Assembly (NCBI GenBank): GCA_905221605.1
Contig: CAJNDS010002768.1
Coordinates: 968,035-1,032,034, forward strand
Length of the DNA stretch: 64,000 bases
Reading direction: 5' to 3'
Origin: Symbiodinium natans
Taxonomy: Eukaryota > Sar > Dinophyceae > Suessiales > Symbiodiniaceae
Each line of letters opens with the position of its first letter. The stretch's first letter is position 1. This document shows positions 1 to 13,300 of the stretch, in pieces. The translations under genes were made by a program, and so were the position numbers. The notes beneath the pieces were generated by a model that was not told where the DNA came from, did not search any database, and saw only the letters and a list, made by a program, of their open reading frames with translations.

Positions 1-50
1 GCACGGGCCGGCCCCCCGCCCCCGAAAATACGAACACGAAACCTCGAACC

Positions 51-103
51 TTCTCTTTTCTCTTTTCTCTTTTCTCTTTTCTCTTTTCTCTTCCCCTTCC
101 TTT
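51..103. repeat. CTCTTTT microsatellite
   Basis: About six to seven tandem copies of a 7-base CTCTTTT unit, seen directly. It opens a longer polypyrimidine tract and encodes nothing recognisable. Confidence 0.85.
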
Positions 104-127
104 TTCTCTTTCTCCCCGTTCTTTCTC

Positions 128-585
128 TTGCTGTTGGTCTTTCTCTGTTTCTTTTCCTTTCTCTTTCTCTCTCTCCCTCACCCTCTCCCTCTCTCTCTCT
201 GTTTTTCTCGTCACGTTCACCTTTTTCTTTCGCCTTCACCGCTCTCTTTCTCTTTTCTTTCTGTTGCTGTTGGTCTTCCTCTCTCTCTCTCTCTCTTTTT
301 GTTTTTTCTTTATCTCTCTCCCTCTCTATGTTCTCTCTTTCTCTCTTTCTCTCTATGTTCTCTCTTTCTCTCTTTCTCTCTTTCTCTCTTTCTCTCTTTC
401 TCTCTTTCTCTCTTTCTCTCTTTCTCTCTTTCTCTCTTTCTCTCTTTCTCTCTTTCTCTCTCTCTCTTTCTCTCTTTCTCTCTTTCTCTCTTTCTCTCTT
501 TCTCTCTTTCTCTCTTTCTCTCTTTCTCTCTTTCTCTCTTTCTCTCTTTCTCTCTTCCTCTCCTTCTCTATGTCTCTCTTTCTCT
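128..585. repeat. Polypyrimidine satellite, 8-base CTTTCTCT unit
   Basis: A long C/T-only tract. From about 330 to 570 it is a nearly perfect array of CTTTCTCT. Open frames across it (Ser/Leu/Phe-rich on plus, Arg/Glu/Lys-rich on minus) exist only because the repeat has no stop codons, so they are not called as genes. Confidence 0.9.
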
Positions 586-1085
586 TGCCTTGGCCCACGC
601 GTGCGCGCCCCCGCATCAGGAGCATCATCGGGGTTATTTGAGAGAGCCCTAAGACATCCTGAACACGCGTTTTGCCTTCGAAAAGCATTCAGAAAACACT
701 GTAAACACGCTTGTTTTTGCTTGGGAAGCCTTTTAGGACCCAGGAAAAGGAGCATCATGAGCATCAGCGGCCTCCCCCAGGCCATCCAAAACCCCCCTAA
801 ACACGCTGATTCCATGTGCTTGAACGCTGGCGTGCCCACGAAACACCGAAAACAAGACCCCGAATGCCCTTAAGGGCATTCGGGGTCTTGCTTTTCGGGT
901 GGCGTGAAGCCGTTCCCACACGTAAAATGAGCGAGCTTAGGGGTGTTTTTTTGCGCGGAGCCCAAAAACCACTCGGTATTTACGAGGTTTCCTCCTCTTG
1001 AGAACCACCCCAGAAGAAGCATCATGAGCATCAGCTAGGTCTTTGGGCCATGGGCCTGGAGGCCCACGAAGCCACGTGAGAAGCG
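586..1085. other. Non-coding stretch with short dispersed repeats
   Basis: No gene recognised. The phrase GAGCATCATGAGCATCAG occurs near 750 and, as AAGCATCATGAGCATCAG, near 1017. The stretch also contains the 38-bp palindrome listed separately. Confidence 0.5.
853..890. repeat. Perfect 38-bp palindrome
   Basis: The left arm CAAGACCCCGAATGCCCTT is followed without a spacer by its exact reverse complement, centred at 871/872 on CTTAAG. Flanking AAA/TTT extends the symmetry after one mismatch. A spacer-free palindrome can form a cruciform in DNA or a hairpin in RNA. It could be a transcription terminator-like hairpin, a miniature element end or a fold-back artefact. Confidence 0.9.
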
Positions 1086-2031
1086 ATGGTTTTCGGCTTC
1101 CGGTACCCCCCCCCCCCCCCCCGAACCTTGAAAAACATGGTTTCGCCCTGGGGAGGCGCAAGCCAGGCTTCAGCAGATTTTTTCCCTCAGGTTGGCCAGG
1201 AAGTACTCGAAGATGCTGAGAGCCGGGCAGACGCACGCTTGGTAGCCAGGGAGAACACTTTTCAAGCGCCGGACGAATTTGAAGACGAACTGCAACTTCA
1301 TGTGGAAGGTGCTCTCGATCTGGAAACAGGGGAAAGCGATTCTAGATTGCAGAAGGCTAGAAAGAGACGTTTGCTGCCTGGCGCAGACAGCGCCATGAGC
1401 AACTTTCGAGATTCTTCAACAGCCTTTACGAGGCCGCTGACGTTTGCTTGGCGGAAGTGCCTCGTCTAGTCGACGAACCAAGCATTCCCTCCAAAGTGTC
1501 ACGAATACGACAGATCATCTTGCGGAAATTTCTGGAATGGAGGAGAGCTTAGTCAGAGTTGTAACAGGTGCCATCACGGTCTACAGACTTCGACTGACTG
1601 ACCTCCATCTACGAGAACTGGTAGTGCTTCTGTGGATTAAAGAGGGAGAACAATTTTTGCGATGCCTCGATGGCAACTTACATTTTTTCGTTCTTGGAGC
1701 TTGCGCGCTTCACAAAGGTGTTCCGCCCCAAGGAACACTTGCTCGCTGCAAGCGCCTCTTCCTGCAGCTAGAGGGTCTTTTCAGACTGATGGGAAACGCA
1801 AAGCTAACCAGCGACGATGATGTCTTGGTCGTTGTCCAGAACTTGCTGGAAACTATGAACAATTCTGCCACGCATCTTCTAATGAGTGTGAGGATGCGGC
1901 TTGCGGACATATGCCCCGCGGGGCTGGCGCCAGCAGGGGTCATGCTCGGGAAAATGCAGAGCCAGGCGAACAAGAGCCGATTGCTGTCGCGACTTCAGCT
2001 GGTCGATGTCAAGGGCTGGCGGACGCACTAA
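1086..2031 (+). pseudogene. Unrecognised coding-like segment split over frames
   Basis: Plus-strand frames here look coding in composition but no single frame spans the segment. One frame (1086-1469) is rich in Glu/Asp/Leu and includes EFEDELQLHVEGALDLETGE. Another frame at about 1,400-1,550 reads FFNSLYEAADVCLAEVPRLV. A third (1,444-2,031) has an amphipathic stretch, LARCKRLFLQLEGLFRLMG, followed by a run ending VKGWRTH. The frames could be exons of an intron-containing gene or a frameshifted relic. I recognise no family and no catalytic motif. A chance run of open frame is a real alternative. Confidence 0.25.
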
Positions 2032-2520
2032 CGAAGACTGGTTACAGCATGCAGAACGAACTATTACGAGACAAGTTCTTCAGCCTTGTTGTTGAGTGGT
2101 GCGATAGGTCACGGTCGTGATCAGCGGGCATCTCGTTCACGGACTGTGCTCTTCTGTATGACCAGATGCCGGGACAGAACGTGACGTCGGCAAGAGGAGT
2201 ACCGGAGGAGAACATCTATGCGCACATCCCGCATCCACTCCTGGGCTACAGCTTGGAGCGGTTCTTCTCGGAAACCTTTTGGCTGAGCAACGATGCCCCT
2301 CCGCTCCTACCGGCAGTGGTGGTTTAGGCACTCGATCTGTTATTGTGTGTAGGCAACCGCTCCTGCCTACCCTAGACGGCAAATACGGTTGTTTGTTATT
2401 TATTTGTGTACTAAGCCGAAAGCCGAAACCGGGGAGGACCCAACAATCCACAGTGGGGGCCCCATGGTCATAAGGTGGCAGGTTCAGGGTTGGGAGGGAC
2501 TGCCAAGTTGAACTTGGAGC

Positions 2521-2620
2521 CGGGGGGTGGGGGGGGGTGGTGGGGGGCTGGGAGGGGTGGTGGGGGGGGGAACCCTAAACCCTCAACCCTAAACGCTAAA
2601 CCCTTCATGTCTAAGGGTAG
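2521..2620. repeat. G-run followed by degenerate CCCTAAA repeats
   Basis: A purine G-rich tract (2,521-2,568) is followed by several copies of AACCCTAAA/AACCCTCAA. This is degenerate telomere-type sequence, like the arrays at 4.4-5.3 kb. Confidence 0.7.
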
Positions 2621-3600
2621 TTTCATGGGCCCTTAATATGGTCCCTTGCCTCCTGTACAGGGTTCTGATGTAAGGGCCTCCTTAAATTTTGTATCGGGTG
2701 GTAACAAGGGGTCCCCTTTTCAGGGCACACCCATACTAAGGGACCATGTAACTACCCTTCAACTCATGCCCAGACCTAAGTAGCACGAACACGGAAACCC
2801 AAGCCCCAAACCTTGAATCCCAAGCCCAACAGTAGGCACGAAGATGCCAGGAGGACGCCGTGACGGTTCTGGCATGTGCAGGGGGGCCGACGCAGCTCCC
2901 AGCCATTTTTGGTGGCGGCAGGGTCGGGAATGCAGGGTTTCTACGGCGTCTAGGGGATCAAGCTCTGGGGTTTCGGCAACGCTTAGGGGGGGTTGAGAGG
3001 GGTTTGGGCTTTGGCATCATCGGAGGTAGCTGACAGTGCCCGAATCGTTGTGAGAGACTCGCTGTCCTTGGTTGCGTCCGAGGCTGGTGGACACTGCTTC
3101 GACGCCCCAGGTGGGGCTCAGGGCTTAAGGGCTTATTGGCTGAGGGTTTTTGAGGGTCTGGGGGGCTTAAGGGCTGGAGGTGTGCGTTTGAGGTTTGGGG
3201 TGTCCAGAGGCGAAGAGCAAAATCCTCCACATTAGAAGCACGTGCTACACCGAAGTCCATCACCGAGCAGGCCCCCTCACACAACACATTCACACAGGCA
3301 CAGCTGAAACTCTTCGGACACATTTTAAGATCCCCTCCTCACTCCATCGAGCGGAACGGTTGCTCCACCCCAAGTTTTCAGTACAGAGGCGGAAAGCCCG
3401 GGGCAGGCTACAGGCAAGGTAGGCGCAGAGTCCAGTGGACGGAGGCAGTGTGCACGCATAGCACGGCATGAGTTTTTGTAAAGGCCAAATCGACCCCCTT
3501 CCTCACAGGCCCCGCAGTTCCCTTTCTCTTATCTGCAAGCTCACAGAGTAGCTGTAGACCGCACATTTCGGGAGTTATCTAAGTGAGGCTGCCAGCGTGC
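2621..3600. other. Stretch without recognised genes
   Basis: Only short open frames, none with a recognisable domain. The base composition is mixed and there is no tandem repeat. Confidence 0.5.
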
Positions 3601-3603
3601 CCT

Positions 3604-3685
3604 CGCACCTTCACCCTACACCCAAAAACCTTGAAACCCTTAACCCCGAACCCTAAACCCAAACCCTAAACCCCTGAACCCGAAG
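3604..3685. repeat. Degenerate CCCTAAA telomere-like repeats
   Basis: Interrupted copies of ACCCTAAA and AACCCTGAAC-type variants, on the same strand as the arrays at 4.4-4.7 kb. Confidence 0.7.
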
Positions 3686-3897
3686 AAACCCCACCTTGTG
3701 CCCCCTCTGCGCCTCAAACTTTGTCATAGTGGGGCAACATTTTCAGGGTGCTTAAACTCAATAGGGGATAAACACTAACATTTCTAATACCGTCCCAACC
3801 GTGAATCAGCAAACCTCAAGGAACTCATCCAACGCCTCGGCGGTCTCCTGTCCATGGCCTACGCCCCTCAGATTCCCTTGGTGAACCAGGCGAAGGG

Positions 3898-4080
3898 GCA
3901 TGTTTTTGGGGTGTTTTTGGGGTGTGTTGGGTTTTTTTTGGGGGTTTTGGGGTTTTGGTTTTTTTTGGGGGTTTTGGGGGCTTTTGGGTGTTTCTTCGGT
4001 CTTTTGGGGTGTTTTTGTGTGTTTGGGGGTTTTGGGGTTTTAGGGTGTTGGGGGCTTGGGGTTTTAGGGTGGCTAGGATT
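3898..4080. repeat. G/T-rich low-complexity tract
   Basis: Irregular GGGGTTTT and GGGTGTTTTTGGG repeats. The runs of G separated by short T loops could form G-quadruplexes on the plus strand. Open frames across it are compositional artefacts. Confidence 0.75.
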
Positions 4081-4420
4081 CTGTTTGATGGGATTGTGGT
4101 GTCACGGTGCTCGCTCATCGTTGGAAGGCATGGCAGGTTTTGTCTACTAATTCTGGTGTCGGGCACAGGCTTGAGCGTGGTTGGGGCCTTAAAGCAGCAT
4201 GCGAAGAGGGGCAAAGACCTTGATGCTTGTGGCAACGCGCTCCTTTTCCTTCAGCAAGAAACCCCGAACCAGAAACCCTAATCCCTGAAACCCTAAGCAC
4301 CTGGAGATGTGCGTTTCGGGCTTCAAAGCTGAGGTCCCCAACTGTGGCAGCCAAGCCACACGTGGCCGCATGTTGCGCTAGCTGCCTTCGGTTTTGCGTT
4401 GGGGCTTTGGGGGTGGCCCG

Positions 4421-4483
4421 AAACCCTAAACCCTAAACCCTAAACCCTAAACCCTAAACCCTAAACCCTAAACCCCAAACCCT
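4421..4483. repeat. Interstitial telomere-like array (CCCTAAA)
   Basis: Eight to nine head-to-tail copies of AAACCCT, the plant/alveolate telomere type. It is one of several arrays within 1 kb separated by unrelated DNA, so it is interstitial rather than a chromosome end. Confidence 0.9.
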
Positions 4484-4597
4484 GCTCCCTCCAAGCCATT
4501 CGCGTGGAGGCCCTGGTCATCATCAGCCCGGAGCACTACAACAACCTCCTGAAAGGAGGCTCTCTTGGCCTTGAGAAACGCAACCCGAAACCCGAAT

Positions 4598-4725
4598 TAA
4601 ACCCTAAACCCTAAACCCTAAACCCTAAGCCCTAAACCCTAAACCCTAAACCCTAAACCCTAAACCCTAAACCCTAAACCCTAAACCCTAAACCCTAAAC
4701 CCTAAACCCTAAGCCCTAAACCCTA
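4598..4725. repeat. Interstitial telomere-like array (CCCTAAA)
   Basis: About eighteen copies of AAACCCT with rare AAGCCCT variants. Confidence 0.92.
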
Positions 4726-4849
4726 TTATATACCCTTCGAAAGCAATAGTTGATCATGTTGGCGTGAATGGTGACGTGCTGCGGTGCTGGACTTAGGGCG
4801 TGCAGGGTCGCCAGGTTACACAGTAGCACAGTGGACAAGAAGACTTCTG

Positions 4850-4918
4850 ACCCTAAACCCTAAACCCTAAACCCTAAATTCAACCCTAAACCCGAAACCC
4901 TAAACCCTAAACCCTAAA
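4850..4918. repeat. Interstitial telomere-like array (CCCTAAA)
   Basis: Two short runs of AAACCCT interrupted by TTCAACCCTAAACCCGAAACCC. Confidence 0.88.
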
Positions 4919-4982
4919 GCCAGCAGGCTTCGACTCCAAACGCAAGGTGGCCGAGGCCTTGTGGCGATGCTTGGCGCAGGTA

Positions 4983-5195
4983 GAGTTTAGGGTTTAGGGT
5001 TTAGGGTTTCGGGTTTAGGGTTTAGGGGTTTAGGGGTTTAGGGGTTTAGGGGTTTAGGGGTTTATGGGTTTAGGGGTTTAGGGGTTTAGGGGTTTAGGGG
5101 TTTAGGGGTTTAGGGATTTAGGTGGTCAGGGCTAAGGGTTAAGGGTTAAGGGTTTAGGGTTTAGGGGTGTAGCGGTTTAGGGGTGCCGGGCTTAG
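4983..5195. repeat. Telomere-like array in opposite orientation (TTTAGGG/TTTAGGGG)
   Basis: Copies of TTTAGGG, then an 8-base variant TTTAGGGG repeated about ten times, on the opposite strand from the flanking CCCTAAA arrays. Confidence 0.92.
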
Positions 5196-5196
5196 G

Positions 5197-5331
5197 ACCC
5201 TAAATCCCTAAACCCTAAGCCCCTAAACCCTAAACCCTAAACCCTAAACCCTAAACCCTAAACCCTAAACCCTAAACCCTAAACCCTAAACCCTAAACCC
5301 TAAACCTATCAACCCTAAACCCTAAACCCTA
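5197..5331. repeat. Interstitial telomere-like array (CCCTAAA)
   Basis: About fifteen AAACCCT copies directly abutting the inverted TTTAGGG array. The junction near 5,196 is a head-to-head switch of strand. The array ends just before the scaffold gap. Confidence 0.92.
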
Positions 5332-5348
5332 CTCCCCCCCCCCCCCCC

Positions 5349-5448
5349 NNNNNNNNNNNNNNNNNNNNNNNNNNNNNNNNNNNNNNNNNNNNNNNNNNNN
5401 NNNNNNNNNNNNNNNNNNNNNNNNNNNNNNNNNNNNNNNNNNNNNNNN
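5349..5448. other. Assembly gap of 100 N
   Basis: Exactly 100 N, the conventional size for a gap of unknown length. It lies between a C-run and a CA microsatellite, both hard to sequence. Confidence 0.99.
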
Positions 5449-8439
<2,991 letters not shown>

Positions 8440-8440
<1 letters not shown>

Positions 8441-8448
8441 TCTGTGTG

Positions 8449-8491
<43 letters not shown>

Positions 8492-8515
8492 ACTCTCTCT
8501 CTATCTCCCTTTCTT
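8440..8515. repeat. (CT)n microsatellite
   Basis: An interrupted CT array on the plus strand. Confidence 0.9.
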
Positions 8516-8638
8516 CTTCTCCCTCGCCTCTCCTTTCTTCTCTTCTCTTTTTCCCTTCCCCTTCTCCTCGCCTTTTCTTGCCTTGCAGTGAAATCGTGGA
8601 AGTGAGTGGACGGATGGTTCAGTTTTGAAGTTACAAAG

Positions 8639-9086
8639 CTGTTTGTTTTGTTGCCTTGAAGGAGCCAGGCAGGGGGTCTCTACAGGCCAAATCCCTACGA
8701 GTACGAGTACGATGTCCCGTCGCCAAGTTGGAGGATGTCGTCTCGGATTGGTCGGCGGTAACTCGTATGCGCTGGACGGGTATGTCTGCTTGGGAGAACA
8801 GAATCCAAGAGCTCCTTTCCAGGAAGGAGCCCCTATGGAAGCTCAAGTCGGAGTTGTGTGAGCTTGCCGTCGCAGGCTTGGGTCCGGTGCTCTCGATCAT
8901 GCAGGATATGGGGAACCAAGTCCGATGTCGGGCGGAGCTCAGAGAGTGTCTCTGAGCGCTCTGGCAAGCGCACAAGGCAAGACGGTGGGGACTCCAAGGG
9001 CAAGGGTCGCGGCCGGGCAAGAGCGTGGACGTCGCGACCGCGATGGCCGTGAGCGCCGTAGGTCCCCGGGCCGGAAGAAACGCTAG
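8639..9086 (+). pseudogene. Relic of retroelement ORFX
   Basis: A weak but suggestive match to the small ORF that follows the reverse transcriptase in the elements at 35-61 kb. One frame contains EPLWKLKSELCELAVAGLG, which resembles the mid-protein pattern Pro-(Trp/Leu)-Lys-x6-Val-x2-Leu-x3-Gly seen in intact ORFX copies. A downstream frame has DSKGKGRGRA and a third ends GRRDRDGRERRRSPGRKKR before a stop, like the Lys/Gly and Arg-rich C-termini of ORFX. The pieces lie in different frames, so this is at best a decayed copy. An Arg-Ser-rich tail of some other protein is possible. Confidence 0.35.
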
Positions 9087-9295
9087 ACGACTCTTCCTTA
9101 CAAAACGCCCCACAGTGATTTCGAAGTGGGGGCAGACTTGGTCACATACGCAAGGTCAAAGAGATCGCAAAGATTTCAGATCTAATGGGGTCGGGCCCCT
9201 TGCTGTCCTCTTCCAGGCTTCACGTGTACTCAACCGGGAATGGGCTGAGCCCTTTGTTTGTGAAAGTTTCGATAGATCATTCGTGACAGGAGAGA

Positions 9296-9720
<425 letters not shown>

Positions 9721-9730
9721 TGTCTTTGGT

Positions 9731-10054
9731 ATGGTGGTGGAACAGCTGCGTGAACAAGGGGTTGCGCAGGAAGTGCTGCAGAATCTCCAACAGGCAAACT
9801 CGTTGGACTGCATCGGGGCCGTGCAGCGCCAAGAACCGCCAGAAGACATGTCAGCACCATGGGTTCTCAGTGTCAGTTTCCGCCCAAACTGGCATGGGAA
9901 CATGGCCCGGACTTGTATGGTGTCGGCCGAGGTCAAGTCTGCGGTGGGCAAAAGGGACGGGCGCCTTGCCTTGCGCGCAGGGCGGTTTTGTCAGGGGGTA
10001 CCAGAGTGCGTCCTGACAGACCTGGCCGCCGGTTCCCGGCTCTTGCCGCTCTGA
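9731..10054 (+). pseudogene. Retroelement ORFX fragment
   Basis: The frame begins MVVEQLREQGVAQEVLQNL and later reads APWVLSVSFRPN. This matches the conserved mid-segment of ORFX in the main element family (for example VVEQLVRQGVGEPVESTL at 58.3 kb, and the Trp-Val-x-Ser-Leu-Leu-Phe-Arg block at 41.2 kb). The N-terminal coiled-coil half and the KGKGKG tail are absent; the adjacent GA tract replaces the upstream part. It is an old 5'-truncated fragment, with no function implied. Confidence 0.55.
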
Positions 10055-10251
10055 TCACCACCGTTCCCCTCTACCCCCCATACCTTCTAGACCTTCCACC
10101 CATCCCCCATCCCTCCCCCTGTCGCCCTACGCCCCACCACCTACTCCGCCCCTGACCCATCTCAGGTGGTCCAATGCACGCCCACCCTCGCCGCAGAGGG
10201 AGGAGGGAGGAGGGGGGAGGGAGGGAGGAGGGAGAGGGAGGGAGAGCCCAT

Positions 10252-10397
10252 ATTGTAACAAAGTTTTCTCGGCGTCAATGGTGGACGAGACTATCTTGAG
10301 CCACCGGAGAGAATGCCCGGAACGTCCAGAATCGGCTCGTCGTGAGCGTCCCGCCTGGCGATGTCCCAAATGTCAAGCAGGTCTCTCATGAGGAGGC
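10252..10397 (+). pseudogene. C2H2-like zinc-finger fragment
   Basis: A plus-strand frame reads YCNKVFSA, then LSHRRECPER, then AWRCPKCQAGLS before a stop. The Cys/His spacing resembles the zinc-finger tail of the retroelement proteins at 33-34 kb and 60 kb. There is no upstream RT. It is probably another retroelement relic next to the ORFX fragment. Confidence 0.4.
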
Positions 10398-13300
10398 CTG
10401 CAGGGGCAGCGCCGCCCTTAATAAACTTGTTCCAGTCTTTCCAGCAGCGTGTCGACCACGAGTCCTGGTGTAGGGGTTCGGAAGCAGCCAAAACAACAAA
10501 AGGGAGAGTTTTGGGTTTCAGACTGGCCAAAACGGGGGCACCCTCATTGTTTTGGCCCAGTGGACCTTCCGGGGGCATGTGGCTTGCCCTTCCCGACCCA
10601 GTGTGCATCGTCTCCATTGTCGATTTTTTCTAATTTGTTTGCCTTTCGCGCTTCTGCCCGACGCTTGATTTCAGTTTGTCTTACATGAGGAGCAGCTTTT
10701 CCACTTAGACCAACACCGTGTGCGACCAGCGTAAGCTACAGTGCAAGATCCCGGGCCAACTGCAACAACAGATTCCTAGACAGTGTCGAAATTCATCAAG
10801 GGGTGGTAGGATGGTTAGCGCTGCATAGGTTACGCGTGGATAAATGGAGATGAACCTGCAAGTCACTGCAAGTGTGGTTCACACGCTCAGAAGACAGCTG
10901 GTCGACCTGCTTTAAGCAGAGTCATTCCCACCTGTCACACCCACGTCCGGGCTTGTGCCGAAAGACATGCTTGCATGTGCCTGAAACGGGGCAGCCTTTC
11001 AGCGCAAGAAGAAAAAAGTTTCATTCAGCCTGCTTCTTCGGTCACGCAGCAGATGCTACAGGAACAGAGCTGGCTTGCCGAGGGTGGGTGTTGTGCGAGG
11101 GACGAGCAGGATGCACTTGGAGCATCTAGACTAGTGTGGATGGTGGAACAGGACTTAGCATGGCCGCAATGTTACATGACATGTCACCCCGCATGTCCAA
11201 GGAAATCTTGTAGACATGGTTTCGGGCCGTTTGTTTCGTTCATGACAACGCTTAGAAGAGCGACGTTTGCAAGTTGCATATTTGCGCTATCATTTCACTT
11301 TGCAGTCATGTCATAAGTGTTTTCGCTACGGGTCGTAATGACGATGGCTGGAAGATGACCCGGTCATCTATTTGGGATATACGTGACATGCGATGCGGTC
11401 AATGTCTCAGGTTTCTTGACAATGTCAGATCCTAGCCTGCTTGTTGAATTCTGCCGGTGTCCTTCATTCTTGTAGTTGAACAGCCAGACGTGTTGCTGGT
11501 TTGTGGTTTGCGTGACAAGAAGTCTTCTGCAGGTCCGGTGATGACAGCGTGAGCTGCCAAGAGGTTGCTGAGGGATGTGCTGCCTTGTGCAATCATGTAC
11601 GATCTTGCGCATGTCTTCGACACTTTGGCTTTTGTCCCTGAAGCTTTCATTGTTTGCACAGCCTGCTGTCGCCACGGTTCCACAAAAGGACTGGCTCGAG
11701 AAACAAAGGCCCAGCTTGAGGAAGTCAGCTGTCGGCAGGCATGACCGTGATTCCGAGGTCGCCAAGAAAGTCCATTGTGCCGCCGCCGCCAATAGGCCTG
11801 TCGCTGCCCGTCCCATACGATCAGAACTATGGTTGTTGAAGCTTGTTGACTTCTAGATCTTTTTGTTGAAGCTAGTTCCTGATGCACAATATTGCATAAT
11901 TGTTGACATAACCGTTCTCGGTTGCTGGCAAGAGGGGTGAAAAACTCCACAGAGATATGTTTGAGGATCCGCCCTGAAATGTTGGCGGGGGCGAAGAAAG
12001 ATCGCTTGAGCTGCCATGGGATGGTGAGTGGAAGGAGTGGAAGGAAGCAATCTTGTCGTAGAAAGGAACGTTTGAGCTCATGAGGAGAGGTTGGCGAAGA
12101 CGATCGGGTTTTCACGAAGTTGTTTTTTGTTGTCATCGCGTTTGCGATTGCAATGCAGAGGATTTACGGTTGTAAGCCTGTGGGGGAGAATTCGAAGGCT
12201 TTGAATGTTTGGGACACCGGCATGCACTACTTGGTTCTGGGCGCCCCCCCCTTAGCCTACATCTCTGGTAAACGAATTTGGGGCAACCGCCGAGTTATTG
12301 TGTAAACACTATGCTGGCTTGGCAACGTTGGTTTGCATAACGGCATAGCGGGTCCCGACACTCGTCTGGCGGGCAAACGTGTAAATCGTAGCAGCGTAGA
12401 AACGTAAAAAAAACAAAAACCTTCATTTTGTTTTTGCGTTTTGCCGTTCGAGCTTCCTTGCGCCTGAGCTTTGGTTGTAACCACGGGACGTTGTTTGAAC
12501 TAACTGCGAAACCACTGTCAGGTAGATGACCATTGTGGCAGTACAAGCCATGCCACGAAAATTCCAACGGTGAGAATGGGGCTGAAGGAAGGTCGGGGGT
12601 CGTACGCAAACACGGGACTAGTTGCAAAGGACCCTCTGCTGATTCAAGACAACCCTTAGCTTGGCCTGGTACAGGGGAAGTGGTGGGGGTCCTGGCCTAA
12701 ATTGACCGTACATGATCACACAGCATCTGAAAGCTAGTGGTAACCCATACAACCATGCCACCAGGTCTGGTTAAACAATGTATACGTAGCCCATTGGCGG
12801 CGCTGCTGTTGCCTGGTCAAAGCCGGTATATGCACGCACTTTTGTCGCATGGAGTGCCTTTTTTTGCCTTTTTTGCAATGCCGCGTACCAAGGCGGTGTT
12901 GTGCCTTGACGCGCCTCCCAAGTACCTTTCGAGCAGGCTGTTTGTTTTTTGCCGCTTCTACCGTTCTTTTCCGTTGTCTTGACAGCTTTGCCTTTCTCGG
13001 CCCAAAGTCCCAAAGTCCATTTTTACACGTCACCGTCCCTCGCTGTGTTTTCAGTTTTTGCCCTTTCCGGTCCTAGGCAAGTGTTTACACTTTTTTCAAC
13101 CGTTGCACCGTGCCCGGTCGGCCGTCTGCTTTTACATGTTATATATACCGTTTTACCGGCGTTCTGGCCTCAGAGATGAATGCTTCTGATCTTTTCATGT
13201 CGACGTAGTTCGCCTTGCGGCGCCGCCGGAGATTTCCCACAGGTTCCAACAAGATCCAATCCAGCACGGGAACGAGTTCGAGATTAAGTCTTAGTTTTGC

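Noticed and set aside
128-873. Ser/Leu/Phe- and Arg/Glu-rich open frames over the CT tract
   Set aside because: A stop-free 8-base repeat read in several frames; no start context or domain.
11432-12136. 234-codon minus-strand frame
   Set aside because: It looks slightly more protein-like, but no conserved motif and no homologous block elsewhere in the window.
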